Positions 16,910 to 25,249 of a stretch of DNA of 64,000 nucleotides are shown one piece after another (positions within the stretch are counted from its first letter, which is position 1; the number at the start of each line of letters is the position of its first letter). The DNA is taken from contig NZ_CP159218.1 of the NCBI RefSeq assembly GCF_040438885.1, positions 806,001 to 870,000 on the forward strand, written 5' to 3'. Position numbers and translations under genes: made by a program. The notes under the pieces were generated by a model, which did not search any database, was not told where the DNA came from, and was given only the letters and a program-made list of their open reading frames with translations. The stretch comes from Nakamurella sp. A5-74. GTDB taxonomy: Bacteria; Actinomycetota; Actinomycetes; Mycobacteriales; Nakamurellaceae.

Positions 16910-18376
16910 ATGACACAGCTCGAACCGACGCAGGCCGCCCCTCGCGGAGTCGAGGCCAACGGCATCAACGCCATCGACGAGTCGGAACACCGGGGCACCC
17001 CGCGGGAGCTGTTCTGGCCGTGGTTCGCAGCCAACGTCTCGGTCTTCGGCATCAGCTACGCGGCTTTCATCCTGTACGCCGGGGTCTCGTTCTGGCAGGC
17101 GCTGATCGTCGGCGTGATCGGTATCGTCTTCTCGTTCCTGTTGTGCGGCCTGGTGTCCATCGCCGGCAAACGCGGTAACGCCCCCACGATGACGCTCTCC
17201 AGAGCTGCCTTCGGGACGGAGGGCAACCGGCTGCCGTCGCTGATCTCCTGGGTGCTGACGGTCGGGTGGGAGACCGCGCTGACAGCGCTGGCGGTGCTCG
17301 CGACCTCCACCGTGTTCGACGCCCTCGGCTGGGGCGGCGGCACCGGAGCGAAGATCATCGCGCTGGTGGTGGTTGCCGCACTCATCGTGATCGGCGGGAT
17401 CCTCGGTTTCGACTTCATCATGAAGCTGCAGAAATGGATCACCATCGTCACCGGGGTGCTCACGGTGGTGTTCGTGATCGTGGTCGCGAACAAGATCGAC
17501 TGGGCGGTGGTGAGCGCGCTGCCCGCCGGCTCGCTCGGCGCGTTCATCGGAGCCCTGGTGCTGGTGATGACGGGGTTCGGGCTGGGCTGGGTGAATGCTG
17601 CCGCCGACTATTCCCGTTACCTCCCGCGGTCCGCCTCGACCAGGGGTGTCGTCGGCTGGACGACACTCGGCGGCTCGATCGCGCCGATCCTGCTGGTGAT
17701 CTTCGGCCTGCTGCTCGCCGGGAGCTCGACGGACCTGCGGGACGGAATCGCGGCGGATCCGATCGGTGCCCTCGTCACCACGGTGCCGACCTGGTTCCTG
17801 GTGCCGTTCGGCATCGTCGCCATCCTCGGTCTGATCGGCGGTGCGGTGCTGGACATCTACTCCTCCGGCCTGGCGCTTCTCTCGGTCGGGCTGAAGGCGC
17901 CGCGCTACGTCGCCGCTTCCATCGACGGGGTGCTGATGATCGCCGGGGCGATCTACGTGGTGTTCATCGCCGATGACTTCCTCGGACCGTTCCAGGGCTT
18001 CCTGATCACCCTCGGCGTCCCGATCGCGGTGTGGTGTGGCATCTTCCTGGCGGATGTGCAGCTGCGGAAGCAGCCCTACGCGATCGACGAGCTGTTCTCC
18101 CGCACCGGTCGCTACGGCACTGTCACCGTCTCGGCGGTGGTCCTCGTCGTCGTCGGGACGATCATCGGCTGGGGCCTGGTGGTGAGTACCTACCAGGGCT
18201 TCGGCTGGCAGGGGTACTTCATGGGCATCCTCGGCGGCAAGGCCGGGACGCTCGGCGGAGCCAACATCGGGGTGCTGGTCGCGCTGGTGCTCGGGTATGT
18301 GGTGACGCTCGTGCTGCGTCGGGACGCGGTGCGCCGACAGGAGGCGCTCCCCCTCATCGCCACCACGCCGCGATGA
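16910..18376 (+). CDS. NCS1-family nucleobase:cation symporter, 488 aa
   Basis: Membrane permease for purines, pyrimidines, hydantoins or related compounds. Twelve hydrophobic helices are visible after a ~40-residue hydrophilic start. NCS1 hallmarks include the N-terminal WPWFAANVSVFGISY, the GKRGNAPTMTLSRAAFG region and the AADYSRYLPR signature. ATG 16910 (MTQLEP) is preferred to an upstream in-frame start at 16865 because a CAGGAT site precedes it. The stop overlaps the start of the isochorismatase-like gene (ATGA), so the imported compound and that hydrolase may belong to one pathway. Confidence 0.92.
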   Translation: MTQLEPTQAAPRGVEANGINAIDESEHRGTPRELFWPWFAANVSVFGISYAAFILYAGVSFWQALIVGVIGIVFSFLLCGLVSIAGKRGNAPTMTLSRAAFGTEGNRLPSLISWVLTVGWETALTALAVLATSTVFDALGWGGGTGAKIIALVVVAALIVIGGILGFDFIMKLQKWITIVTGVLTVVFVIVVANKIDWAVVSALPAGSLGAFIGALVLVMTGFGLGWVNAAADYSRYLPRSASTRGVVGWTTLGGSIAPILLVIFGLLLAGSSTDLRDGIAADPIGALVTTVPTWFLVPFGIVAILGLIGGAVLDIYSSGLALLSVGLKAPRYVAASIDGVLMIAGAIYVVFIADDFLGPFQGFLITLGVPIAVWCGIFLADVQLRKQPYAIDELFSRTGRYGTVTVSAVVLVVVGTIIGWGLVVSTYQGFGWQGYFMGILGGKAGTLGGANIGVLVALVLGYVVTLVLRRDAVRRQEALPLIATTPR

Positions 18377-18912
18377 CAACGGCGCTCATGCTGATCGACC
18401 TCCAGCGCATCTTCGCCGAACCACAGAGCCCCTGGGCCGCACCGGATTTCGATTCCGCTGCGGACAGCTGCCGGCGGCTGCTGGCGGGTTGGCACGGGCC
18501 GGTCGCCGTCACCCGGTTCGTCCTGCCGGAGCAGATCATGGGTGCCTGGCAGCCGTACTACCGGGACTGGCCGTTCGCCACCGATCCCGCCAACAGTGCG
18601 CTGTACGACCTGGTCGACGGCGTCGACACCACCGGTGCGGTGGCGATCGACCGGCCCAAGTTCGGCAAGTGGGACGCGGCGACGGCCGCCGCGTTGCCGG
18701 GCGTCACCGAGCTGGTGCTGGGCGGGGTGTCCACCGACTGCTGCGTGCTGGCGACAGCGCTGGCGGCGGCGGACGACGGGATCCAGGTGACGATCGCCAC
18801 TGACGCCTGCGCCGGGGCCACCGCTGCGGACCACCAACGGGCGCTGGAGGCGATGGCCCTGTTCGCTCCGATGATCCGCCAGTCGACCGTTCAGGAGATC
18901 CTGGAGCGCTGA
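18373..18912 (+). CDS. Isochorismatase-like cysteine hydrolase, 179 aa
   Basis: Alpha/beta hydrolase of the isochorismatase-like family, which contains nicotinamidases and ureidoacrylate- or carbamoyl-type amidohydrolases. The triad is visible: D9 in LMLIDLQ, K96 in DRPKFGKWD and C124 in GGVSTDCCVLATA. The gene is translationally coupled to the NCS1 permease, which suggests hydrolysis of the transported nucleobase or of a breakdown product. Length matches the family. Its 3' end overlaps the open frame of a ROK-protein remnant. Confidence 0.9.
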   Translation: MTTALMLIDLQRIFAEPQSPWAAPDFDSAADSCRRLLAGWHGPVAVTRFVLPEQIMGAWQPYYRDWPFATDPANSALYDLVDGVDTTGAVAIDRPKFGKWDAATAAALPGVTELVLGGVSTDCCVLATALAAADDGIQVTIATDACAGATAADHQRALEAMALFAPMIRQSTVQEILER

Positions 18913-19249
18913 GCCGCACCAGCGCCGGGCCGCTGAGCGGGCCCGCGCCGGGAACGAGACGCTCCGAGCCGTGTTCGCCACCGCGCTCGGTGACGCGTTG
19001 GGCACGGTGGTCAACCTGGTCGATCCGGACCGGGTGGTGCTGGCGGGCGAGGGGATGCGCTACCACGACCTGATCCTCGCCCACTGCCGAACAGCGTTGC
19101 AGCGCGGCATGTTCGGGTCGATGAGCGAGTCGGACCTGATCCTCGTCCAGTCGGACGACACCGCCTGGGCCCGTGGTGCTGCGAGCCTCATCCTGGGCAC
19201 CCTGTTCCGGCCACACCTGCACCACGGTGATGCCCGGACCCGAGCCTGA
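18902..19249 (+). pseudogene. C-terminal remnant of a ROK-family protein
   Basis: An open frame beginning inside the end of the hydrolase gene reads AGNETLRAVFATALGDALG, then NLVDPDRVVLAGEGMRYHDL, followed by a C-terminal stretch. This is the usual last third of ROK sugar kinases or regulators. The first two thirds (DNA-binding or ATP-binding region, zinc motif) are absent. A GTG at 18971 could start translation, but the product would lack the active site. It is best read as a decayed gene left when the hydrolase region was rearranged. Confidence 0.65.
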
Positions 19250-19333
19250 TCACCCTGCAGGCCGGCTGAGACCGACCTGGTCGGGGAGTCGATGAGCACC
19301 TGGTGGCCCCTTCGTGGGTCGTGTCGCTCTCGG

Positions 19334-19413
19334 GTGACGTCAAGTGGCCCGTCGCCGAGCATTCCTGCAGAACCTTCTGCTGAGATGCTCGGTGAGCGGC
19401 CGTTCTCCGTCAC
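19334..19413. repeat. Palindromic ~80-nt element, copy 1
   Basis: It starts GTGACG and ends CGTCAC. The core 19355-19392 is a strong hairpin: CCGAGCAT pairs with ATGCTCGG and GCAGAA with TTCTGC around a 2-nt centre. The flanks (CAAGTGGCC on the left, GCGGCCGTTCT on the right) are also partly complementary. A second copy lies at 35993-36071. No gene is seen in 19250-19485. Confidence 0.8.
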
Positions 19414-19485
19414 GCACTGATCCGACTCCCGTGCGGGCGGTGGCCCCGGCGGGTGCCGGCAGGTGCTCCGAGGGAGGATTGCGGG

Positions 19486-20319
19486 ATGACCTTCACCGAC
19501 ACCCTGATCGCAGCCGAGCCCGCCGTCCGAGCCCTGCTGGCCGCAGCCCCGGCGGAATTCACCGTCTCGGTGGCGGTTGACGACCTCCACGATGGCGGAT
19601 TCTCGATCGACGGCGACCAGGTGTTCAGAGCGGCCTCCGTCATCAAGGTTCCGGTGATGACAGCCGTGCTGGAAGACGTTGCTGCCCAGCGACTCTCGCT
19701 GGACCAGCCGATATCGGTCGACGAGGCGGAACGGGTCGAGCCGTCCGGGGTGCTGTACGTCCTGCAGGACGTCCCCACGCCGTCGGTCCGCGACCTGCTG
19801 ACGTTGATGATCGTGATCAGCGACAACATGGCGACCAACCTGCTGATCGACGCTGTCGGGATGGACAGGGTGAACGCGTCGATGCAGCATGCCGGTCTGA
19901 CCTCCACGGTGCTGCGGCGCAGACTCAACACCACCGATCCCGCCTTCGCGAGCGTCCGCAACGAGATGACCGCGGCCGACGCAGCCCACGGATTGGTCCA
20001 GCTCGCCCGCGCCGAAGGCGTCTACGCCGACAGCGCGCTGCGCGAGGTCGCAATGACAGCGCTGCGGCGTCAGCAGCACATCGACCTGCTGCCGCGCCAC
20101 CTCCCCGAGCCGATCATGCTGGCCCACAAGACAGGATCACTGGACGGCCTGCGGCACGATGCCGGCATCCTGCTCCGCGCCGGCGAGCCGGTGGCCGTCG
20201 TCGCGGTGTTCGCCGACGCGACCGATCACGGCGCCCACGACGTCGACCCGCAGACCGAGCGCGCGCTGGAGGACCTGACCGCAGAGATCGGTCGGGTACT
20301 CGGCGCCGCCCTGCGCTGA
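19486..20319 (+). CDS. Class A beta-lactamase-like serine hydrolase without a signal peptide, 277 aa
   Basis: Serine hydrolase with the penicillin-binding/beta-lactamase fold. The motifs are S51-V-I-K54 (RAASVIKVPVM), ISDNMATN (SDN) and HKTGSLDGL (KTG). The omega-loop ExxLN glutamate of true class A enzymes is not evident; the region reads RRRLNTTDPAF. The N terminus MTFTDTLIAAEPAV is not a secretion signal, so the protein is probably cytoplasmic and may act on a different substrate. ATG 19486 has GGAGG upstream. An alternative in-frame start at 19453 adds only 11 residues, without hydrophobic character. Confidence 0.85.
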   Translation: MTFTDTLIAAEPAVRALLAAAPAEFTVSVAVDDLHDGGFSIDGDQVFRAASVIKVPVMTAVLEDVAAQRLSLDQPISVDEAERVEPSGVLYVLQDVPTPSVRDLLTLMIVISDNMATNLLIDAVGMDRVNASMQHAGLTSTVLRRRLNTTDPAFASVRNEMTAADAAHGLVQLARAEGVYADSALREVAMTALRRQQHIDLLPRHLPEPIMLAHKTGSLDGLRHDAGILLRAGEPVAVVAVFADATDHGAHDVDPQTERALEDLTAEIGRVLGAALR

Positions 20320-20444
20320 GTGCGCCGCGGTGCGCTGAGTGCGCCGCGGTGCGCTGAGTGCGCCGCGGCGCGGTGAGTGCTCCGCGTTGGTCGGGCTCCG
20401 CGTTGGTGGGGCTCCGCGTTGGTCGGGCTCCGCGTTGGTCGGGC
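20312..20444. repeat. Two adjacent tandem repeats between convergent genes
   Basis: Three copies of a 19-nt unit (TGCGCTGAGTGCGCCGCGG at 20312, 20331 and 20350) run on from the last codons of the serine-hydrolase gene. Four copies of a 16-nt unit (TCCGCGTTGGTCGGGC at 20381, 20397, 20413 and 20429, one with a T-to-G-type change) follow. Both arrays lie in the 148-bp gap before the end of the convergent lipoprotein gene. Confidence 0.9.
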
Positions 20445-20467
20445 ACCCGCGCTGGACGAGCTCAGGG

Positions 20468-22546
20468 TCAGGGAGTCCAGGTGATGGTGGGACCTTCGTA
20501 GGACGGGTCTCGGCTCGTCACCGAGATCTTGTCCGGCTGCTTCAGGATGGCGCCCTGCGCCAGCGTGAGGCTCCGCCCCGGCAGCAGGTACAGGCCGGAG
20601 GCCGGACCGATGAAATCCCGCTCGTTGTAGAACGTCTCGGCCGCCGCGTCGCCGTCGAAGACCTTGGGTGACCAGCCGCTGAGCCGGAACGGGGTGTCGG
20701 TGTTGTTGGTGAACGTGCCCTCCACGGCGAGGTAGGTGGTGCCGTCGCCGGCGACCGCACCGACCGGGACCGCCGATCGGGTGCGCACCGCCACCGAGAT
20801 TCCGGAGGCGTAGACGAAGGTGTCACCGAGCTTCCGCTCTGCCTCGTCGCCCTCCGCTTCCTTCGACGCCGCCACGGATCGGGGCTTCTGGGGACCCGTG
20901 GAGGACACCCAGGCCACGTCGAAGGGCTGGTCCGGTCGGAGCTGGACGACGACATCCGCTGGGTCCTTCGCCCAGCAGCCGAGCGTCAACGTCGCGGTCT
21001 TCCCCGGCTCCACCGACAGCTGTGCATCGCCGACACCCGAGGCCGAATCGACGACCGATTCACAGCTGAAACCGCCGCTGACCACACCGCTCAACAGGAT
21101 CGAGGTGATCGGTTCCCTGGAACCGTTGGTGATCGTCACCGTGTACTTCACCGCACGAGCACCGCGGGGTTGGCGGGTCGTGTTCCTGGCCGTGAAGCTC
21201 GCCGGCTTGCTGACGAGCGCGGTGACACCGTTCGTCCAGGTGATCTTGGAGCCGAAGGCGACCTGTGCAGCACCGCGCACGGCGATGTCGTCGGACACCG
21301 GACCGGGCGCTGTGCCGCCGGAGGTCGGCGGGGTTGGCGTCTTCGCTCCGGGTTCGGTGGTGCTGTAGATCGGGGCGGGCAGATTGGTGAAGACGACCGA
21401 TCCGCTGTCCCGGAACCGGACGTCCAGCACCAGGCCTGCGGTGCCCGACAGCCCGAAGGCGATCTTGACCGTGAACGTCGAACCGGGTGGGTAGCGGCCC
21501 TCCGGCAGTGAGCCGATCTTCTGCGACCGCGCGCGGACCTGGACCCGCTGCACCGTCTTCTCGGCGAGTCCGTAGCTGAGAGCTGTCGGGGTGATCGTCT
21601 CCCGCGAGCCGTTGGTCACGGTGAGGGTGGTCTGCAGGTAGCGCGGCGACTTCTCGCCGTAGGCGTCCTCGCCGGGCGTGTAGGCCCTGAACGTGCCGAC
21701 GGCCACCGAGATCCCGCTGGCGAAGGTGAACTTCCCGCCGAGCTTCTGCACCCCGGTGAACTCGGCGAGCGGGGAGCCGCTGCCCGATTCCTTCGTGGTC
21801 CTGCCGGTTCCGTCCAGCGCGTAGCCGACCTCCTCGCTGTCGGAATCCGCCGCGACGAGCACCGCGACGGTGCTGCTCGTGCTCAATCCGTACGCCCAGG
21901 TCCAGGTGGCGCTCTGGCCGGGTACCAACGAGATCTCCGGTGGGCTCGGCAGGCCGCCGTCGTAGTACCGGCGACCCCTGGACTCGCCACCGCTGTCGGC
22001 CCGGAACAGCAGCTCCTGCGCCTGGTAGGCCTGCTTGCTGCCGTTGACGAGGGTGATGGCGAAGGTGACGAACTCCTTGCCGTACTTCTTGCTCTCCGCA
22101 GCGTCCTTCGGCGTGTACTTCTTCGGCGCCGCGACGGTCACCGTGATCCCGTTGGCCCAGCTGTAGCTCTGACCGAAGGCGAGCACCGGCGGCTCGGCGG
22201 GGTCGGGGGGCTCGCTGGTGGAGGTCGTGGTGGAGGTCGTGGTGGAGGTCGTGGTGGTGCTGTCCGTGGTCACCGGCGGCTCGGTGGTCGGCTCGGTGGT
22301 CGGCCCGGTGGTCGGCTCGGTGGTCGGCTCCGGTGTGCTGGTCGGCGACTCGTCCGTGGACGAGGCCGCCGAGCCCTCCGTCGTCGGCAGGGCAGGAGCC
22401 GACGAGGCGGGATCCACCGCGACGCCGCCGACGCTCGCGCCGCATCCGGCGATCGCCAGAGCGGCCGTCACCCCGAGCAGCAGTGAGACCACGGGGCCGC
22501 GGCGGGCAGGACGGACGAGGATGCGGTGCTGCAGACCGGGACGCAC
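20468..22546 (-). CDS. Secreted lipoprotein with four DUF4352-like repeats, 692 aa
   Basis: The N terminus is basic (ARRGPVVSLLLGVTAALAIA) and ends in a lipobox with C35 (IAGC), so the protein is anchored outside the membrane. A Thr/Pro/Ser linker (~45-115) encoded by 12-nt DNA repeats follows. Then four related beta-rich domains begin FGQSYSWANGITVTV, LGGKFTFASGISVAV, FGSKITWTNGVTALV and LGDTFVYASGISVAV, each followed by a V.NGS.. motif. These resemble DUF4352/telokinin-like domains found in actinobacterial lipoproteins. GTG 22546 is the start, with AGAGGA upstream. No enzymatic residues are recognised; a binding or cell-wall role is likely. Confidence 0.85.
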   Translation of the reverse strand: MRPGLQHRILVRPARRGPVVSLLLGVTAALAIAGCGASVGGVAVDPASSAPALPTTEGSAASSTDESPTSTPEPTTEPTTGPTTEPTTEPPVTTDSTTTTSTTTSTTTSTSEPPDPAEPPVLAFGQSYSWANGITVTVAAPKKYTPKDAAESKKYGKEFVTFAITLVNGSKQAYQAQELLFRADSGGESRGRRYYDGGLPSPPEISLVPGQSATWTWAYGLSTSSTVAVLVAADSDSEEVGYALDGTGRTTKESGSGSPLAEFTGVQKLGGKFTFASGISVAVGTFRAYTPGEDAYGEKSPRYLQTTLTVTNGSRETITPTALSYGLAEKTVQRVQVRARSQKIGSLPEGRYPPGSTFTVKIAFGLSGTAGLVLDVRFRDSGSVVFTNLPAPIYSTTEPGAKTPTPPTSGGTAPGPVSDDIAVRGAAQVAFGSKITWTNGVTALVSKPASFTARNTTRQPRGARAVKYTVTITNGSREPITSILLSGVVSGGFSCESVVDSASGVGDAQLSVEPGKTATLTLGCWAKDPADVVVQLRPDQPFDVAWVSSTGPQKPRSVAASKEAEGDEAERKLGDTFVYASGISVAVRTRSAVPVGAVAGDGTTYLAVEGTFTNNTDTPFRLSGWSPKVFDGDAAAETFYNERDFIGPASGLYLLPGRSLTLAQGAILKQPDKISVTSRDPSYEGPTITWTP
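22218..22330. repeat. Two 12-nt microsatellites in the lipoprotein linker
   Basis: Three exact copies of GTGGAGGTCGTG occupy 22218-22253, and four near-exact copies of GGTGGTCGGCTC occupy 22283-22330. On the coding (minus) strand they encode TTS-type and EPTT-type repeats of the threonine-rich linker. The unit length is a multiple of three, so copy-number change would keep the frame. Confidence 0.85.
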
Positions 22547-22656
22547 GGCTGGGGTTCCTCTCGTCGGACCTCTGATCGGAGGCCTACACCGTAGCGAGCC
22601 GGGGTCGCAGCCGTGGACGTTCCGGCTCCGACGACCCGGCGGGTAGCTTCGTCGCT

Positions 22657-23466
22657 GTGACCTCGGACCTCAGCGCGGTGCTCGACGGATGGCCGGTCGA
22701 CCGGGCGGCCGTCGCCGTGATCGGACCCTCCGGGGTGCTCACCGCGGCCGGCGACGACGGCACCTTCCGCTGGGCATCGGTGACCAAGGTGGTCACCGCC
22801 CTCGCCGTGCTCGACGTCGTCGCGGACGGATTGTTGTCGCTCGACACGCCTGCCGGGCCCGAGGGTGCAACCCTGCGGCACCTGCTCTCGCACGCTTCGG
22901 GGGTCGCGATGGACTCGGATGACGTGCTCGCGGCCCCCGGAACGAGGCGGATCTACTCGAACCGGGGGATCGAGATCGCCGCCGACCTGGCCGCGGAGGC
23001 GGCGGCACTGTCGGTGAAGGAGCTGCTGGCCCAGCGGGTGTTGGAGCCACTCGGCATGACGTCGACCCTGGAAGGCTCTGCAGCCCACGGGATGTCGGGC
23101 ACCATCGCCGACCTGGCCGCGCTGGCCGCCGAGTTGCTCACCCCCCGGCAGACCCTCCCCGGCGTCGTGGTCGGCGCGTCCACCTGTGCATTCCCCGGTC
23201 TGCCGGGTGTGCTGCCCGGCTACGGTCGGCAGACCACCAACGACTGGGGTCTCGGCTGCGAGATCAAGGACGGTAAGAGCCCGCACTGGACCGCTCCGGC
23301 GAACTCACCGGCCACCTTCGGCCACTTCGGTCAGTCGGGCAGCTTCCTCTGGGTCGATCCGGACGTGCAGCTCGCCTGCGTCAGCCTGGCGAGCAAGGGT
23401 TTCGGGCCGTGGGCTGTCGACTCCTGGCCCCCCCTGTCCAGTACGGTGCTGCGGCAGTTCGGCTGA
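22657..23466 (+). CDS. Serine hydrolase, class C beta-lactamase/EstB-like, 269 aa
   Basis: Beta-lactamase-fold hydrolase. S41-V-T-K44 (RWASVTKVV) is the nucleophile motif, YSN occurs in RRIYSNRGIE, and the third motif is GHFGQSGS in place of KTG, as usual for the class C/esterase branch. At 269 residues it is shorter than AmpC, and it has no signal peptide, so a cytoplasmic esterase or peptidase role is more likely than antibiotic resistance. It starts with GTG at 22657, divergent from the lipoprotein gene, and converges on the ligase gene with a 9-bp gap. Confidence 0.88.
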   Translation: MTSDLSAVLDGWPVDRAAVAVIGPSGVLTAAGDDGTFRWASVTKVVTALAVLDVVADGLLSLDTPAGPEGATLRHLLSHASGVAMDSDDVLAAPGTRRIYSNRGIEIAADLAAEAAALSVKELLAQRVLEPLGMTSTLEGSAAHGMSGTIADLAALAAELLTPRQTLPGVVVGASTCAFPGLPGVLPGYGRQTTNDWGLGCEIKDGKSPHWTAPANSPATFGHFGQSGSFLWVDPDVQLACVSLASKGFGPWAVDSWPPLSSTVLRQFG

Positions 23467-23475
23467 GCCCGCTGG

Positions 23476-25077
23476 TCAGGACGGCAGCCCGCGCAGCACC
23501 TGTTTCTGGATCTTGCCGGTGGACGTCTTGGGCAGCGCGTCGACGAACTCGATCTCCCGGGGTGCCTTGTAGCGGGCGATCGCGGTCTTGACGTGCTCGA
23601 TCAACGCCCGCTCGTCGACCTCCGCTCCCCGCTCGAGGATGACGAACGCCTTCGGTCGTTCCCCCCACTGCTCGTCCGGGACGCCGATGACCGCGGCCTC
23701 CACCACTTCAGGGTGCGCCATCAGCGCCTGCTCCACCTCGACGGTGGAGATGTTCTCGCCGCCCGAGATGACGATGTCCTTGGCCCGGTCGCGGATCTCG
23801 ACGTATCCGTCCGGATGCCACAGGGCCAGGTCGCCGGAGTGGAACCAGCCGCCCGCGAAGGCCCGCTCGGTCGCCGCTTCGTCCCGGTAGTAACCGGTCA
23901 TCACGTTGTTGCCGCGCATCACGATCTCACCGAGTGTGGCGCCGTCCCTGGGTACGTCGTGCAGGTCAGCATCGACGACCCGGATCAGATCGGTGTGGAT
24001 CATCCCGACCCCTTGCCTCGCTTGCAATTTCGCCCGGGCGTCCTCGTCGAGCGCATCCCACTCGCGGCGGTACTCGTTGACGGTGTGTGGCCCGTAGGTC
24101 TCCGTGAGGCCGTAGACGTGCACGATGGTGAACCCCATCCGGGACATCTGCTTGAGCGTCGTCGGCGACGGCGGCGCACCGGCGGTGGTGATCACCAGTG
24201 GTCGATCCAGCGAGTGCGCTCCGGGAGCCCGCATGATCGTGGTGACCACGGTCGGAGCGCCGTTGAGGTGCGTCACGCGGTGCTCGTCGATCAGCGCCCA
24301 GATGACGTCGCCGCGCACCTCCCGAAGGCAGACGTGGGTGGCGCCGATGCCGGTGATCGCCCACGGTGTGCACCAGCCGTTGCAGTGGAACATCGGCAGC
24401 GTCCAGAGGTACACCGAGTCCGGGGAAAGCTTGCTGTGCACCAACTCCGAGAAACTGTTCAGGTACGCGCCGCGGTGTGAGTACTGCACGCCCTTCGGAG
24501 TGCCGGTGGTTCCCGAGGTGTAGTTGATGCTGATGGTCGCGTTCTCGTCGTCCACCGCCCAGGGCAGCGGCTCGTCGGACCCCCGTGCCAGCAACTCGTC
24601 GTAGGAGAACCCGGACCCGATCCCGTCGCCCGGCGCGGCCGGATCCAGCACGGTGACGATCTCCCTGACCGAGAGCAGCTCGCCGGCGACCGGAGCGACG
24701 ATCGGGTGCAGGGCGGCGTCGACGACCAACACGGTGGCCCCGGAGTGATCCAGGACGTAGCGGACCTCCTCGGTCGACAACCGGGTGTTGATCGCCACCA
24801 GAACGCCGCCGGCCAGTGGAACGGCGAAGTGCGCGATGAGCATCTCCGGCAGGTTGGGCACCAGGTAGGCGATCCGATCGCCCGGACGGATCCCGGAAGC
24901 CTGCAGGGCGCGGGCGACCCGGGTGCACTCGGCGGCGAACTCGGCATAGCTGATCCGCCGCTCGCCGTGGACGATCGCGGTCTTGTCGCCGAAGACGTCC
25001 GCGGATCGCTCCAGCAGGCTCAGCGGCGTGAGTTGGGTGAGGAAGACGGGGCCGGTGGGCGGGACAACGGGAGCCAT
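23476..25077 (-). CDS. Acyl-CoA synthetase (AMP-binding enzyme), 533 aa
   Basis: ATP-dependent activation of a carboxylic acid to its CoA ester by way of an acyl-adenylate. The P-loop-like motif YTSGTTGTPKGVQYSH, the adenylate motif YGLTETYGPHT, the SGDLALWHPDG hinge region and the C-terminal catalytic lysine in PKTSTGKIQKQVL are all intact. The length is typical of medium- or long-chain fatty acid or acrylate-type ligases; the chain preference cannot be read. Single gene; its start faces the pnuC promoter region. Confidence 0.92.
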   Translation of the reverse strand: MAPVVPPTGPVFLTQLTPLSLLERSADVFGDKTAIVHGERRISYAEFAAECTRVARALQASGIRPGDRIAYLVPNLPEMLIAHFAVPLAGGVLVAINTRLSTEEVRYVLDHSGATVLVVDAALHPIVAPVAGELLSVREIVTVLDPAAPGDGIGSGFSYDELLARGSDEPLPWAVDDENATISINYTSGTTGTPKGVQYSHRGAYLNSFSELVHSKLSPDSVYLWTLPMFHCNGWCTPWAITGIGATHVCLREVRGDVIWALIDEHRVTHLNGAPTVVTTIMRAPGAHSLDRPLVITTAGAPPSPTTLKQMSRMGFTIVHVYGLTETYGPHTVNEYRREWDALDEDARAKLQARQGVGMIHTDLIRVVDADLHDVPRDGATLGEIVMRGNNVMTGYYRDEAATERAFAGGWFHSGDLALWHPDGYVEIRDRAKDIVISGGENISTVEVEQALMAHPEVVEAAVIGVPDEQWGERPKAFVILERGAEVDERALIEHVKTAIARYKAPREIEFVDALPKTSTGKIQKQVLRGLPS

Positions 25078-25249
25078 GGCATCACTGTCTCATTGGGCTG
25101 TCTCCTCGGTCACTGTGTCCTCCACGACTGGGTGGGAGCGTGGGTGGGGTGCGTATCGTGCGCAGGGCACCCGGCCGACGCGGTGAAGCCCAGTGGCGAG
25201 ACTCGCTGCAGCGCATTCGAACAGCGGGATCTCGGACGACAGGAGCGGC
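25078..25249. other. Leader region before pnuC
   Basis: 172 bases between the divergent ligase and pnuC starts. The region is GC-rich and could fold, but I see no conserved core of the FMN, TPP, cobalamin or NAD riboswitches. It ends in a clear ribosome site (AGGAG at 25241). Confidence 0.4.

Noticed and set aside
25078-25249. Riboswitch upstream of pnuC
   Set aside because: Transporters of this family often have FMN, TPP or NAD riboswitches, but none of the conserved cores can be read in the leader.
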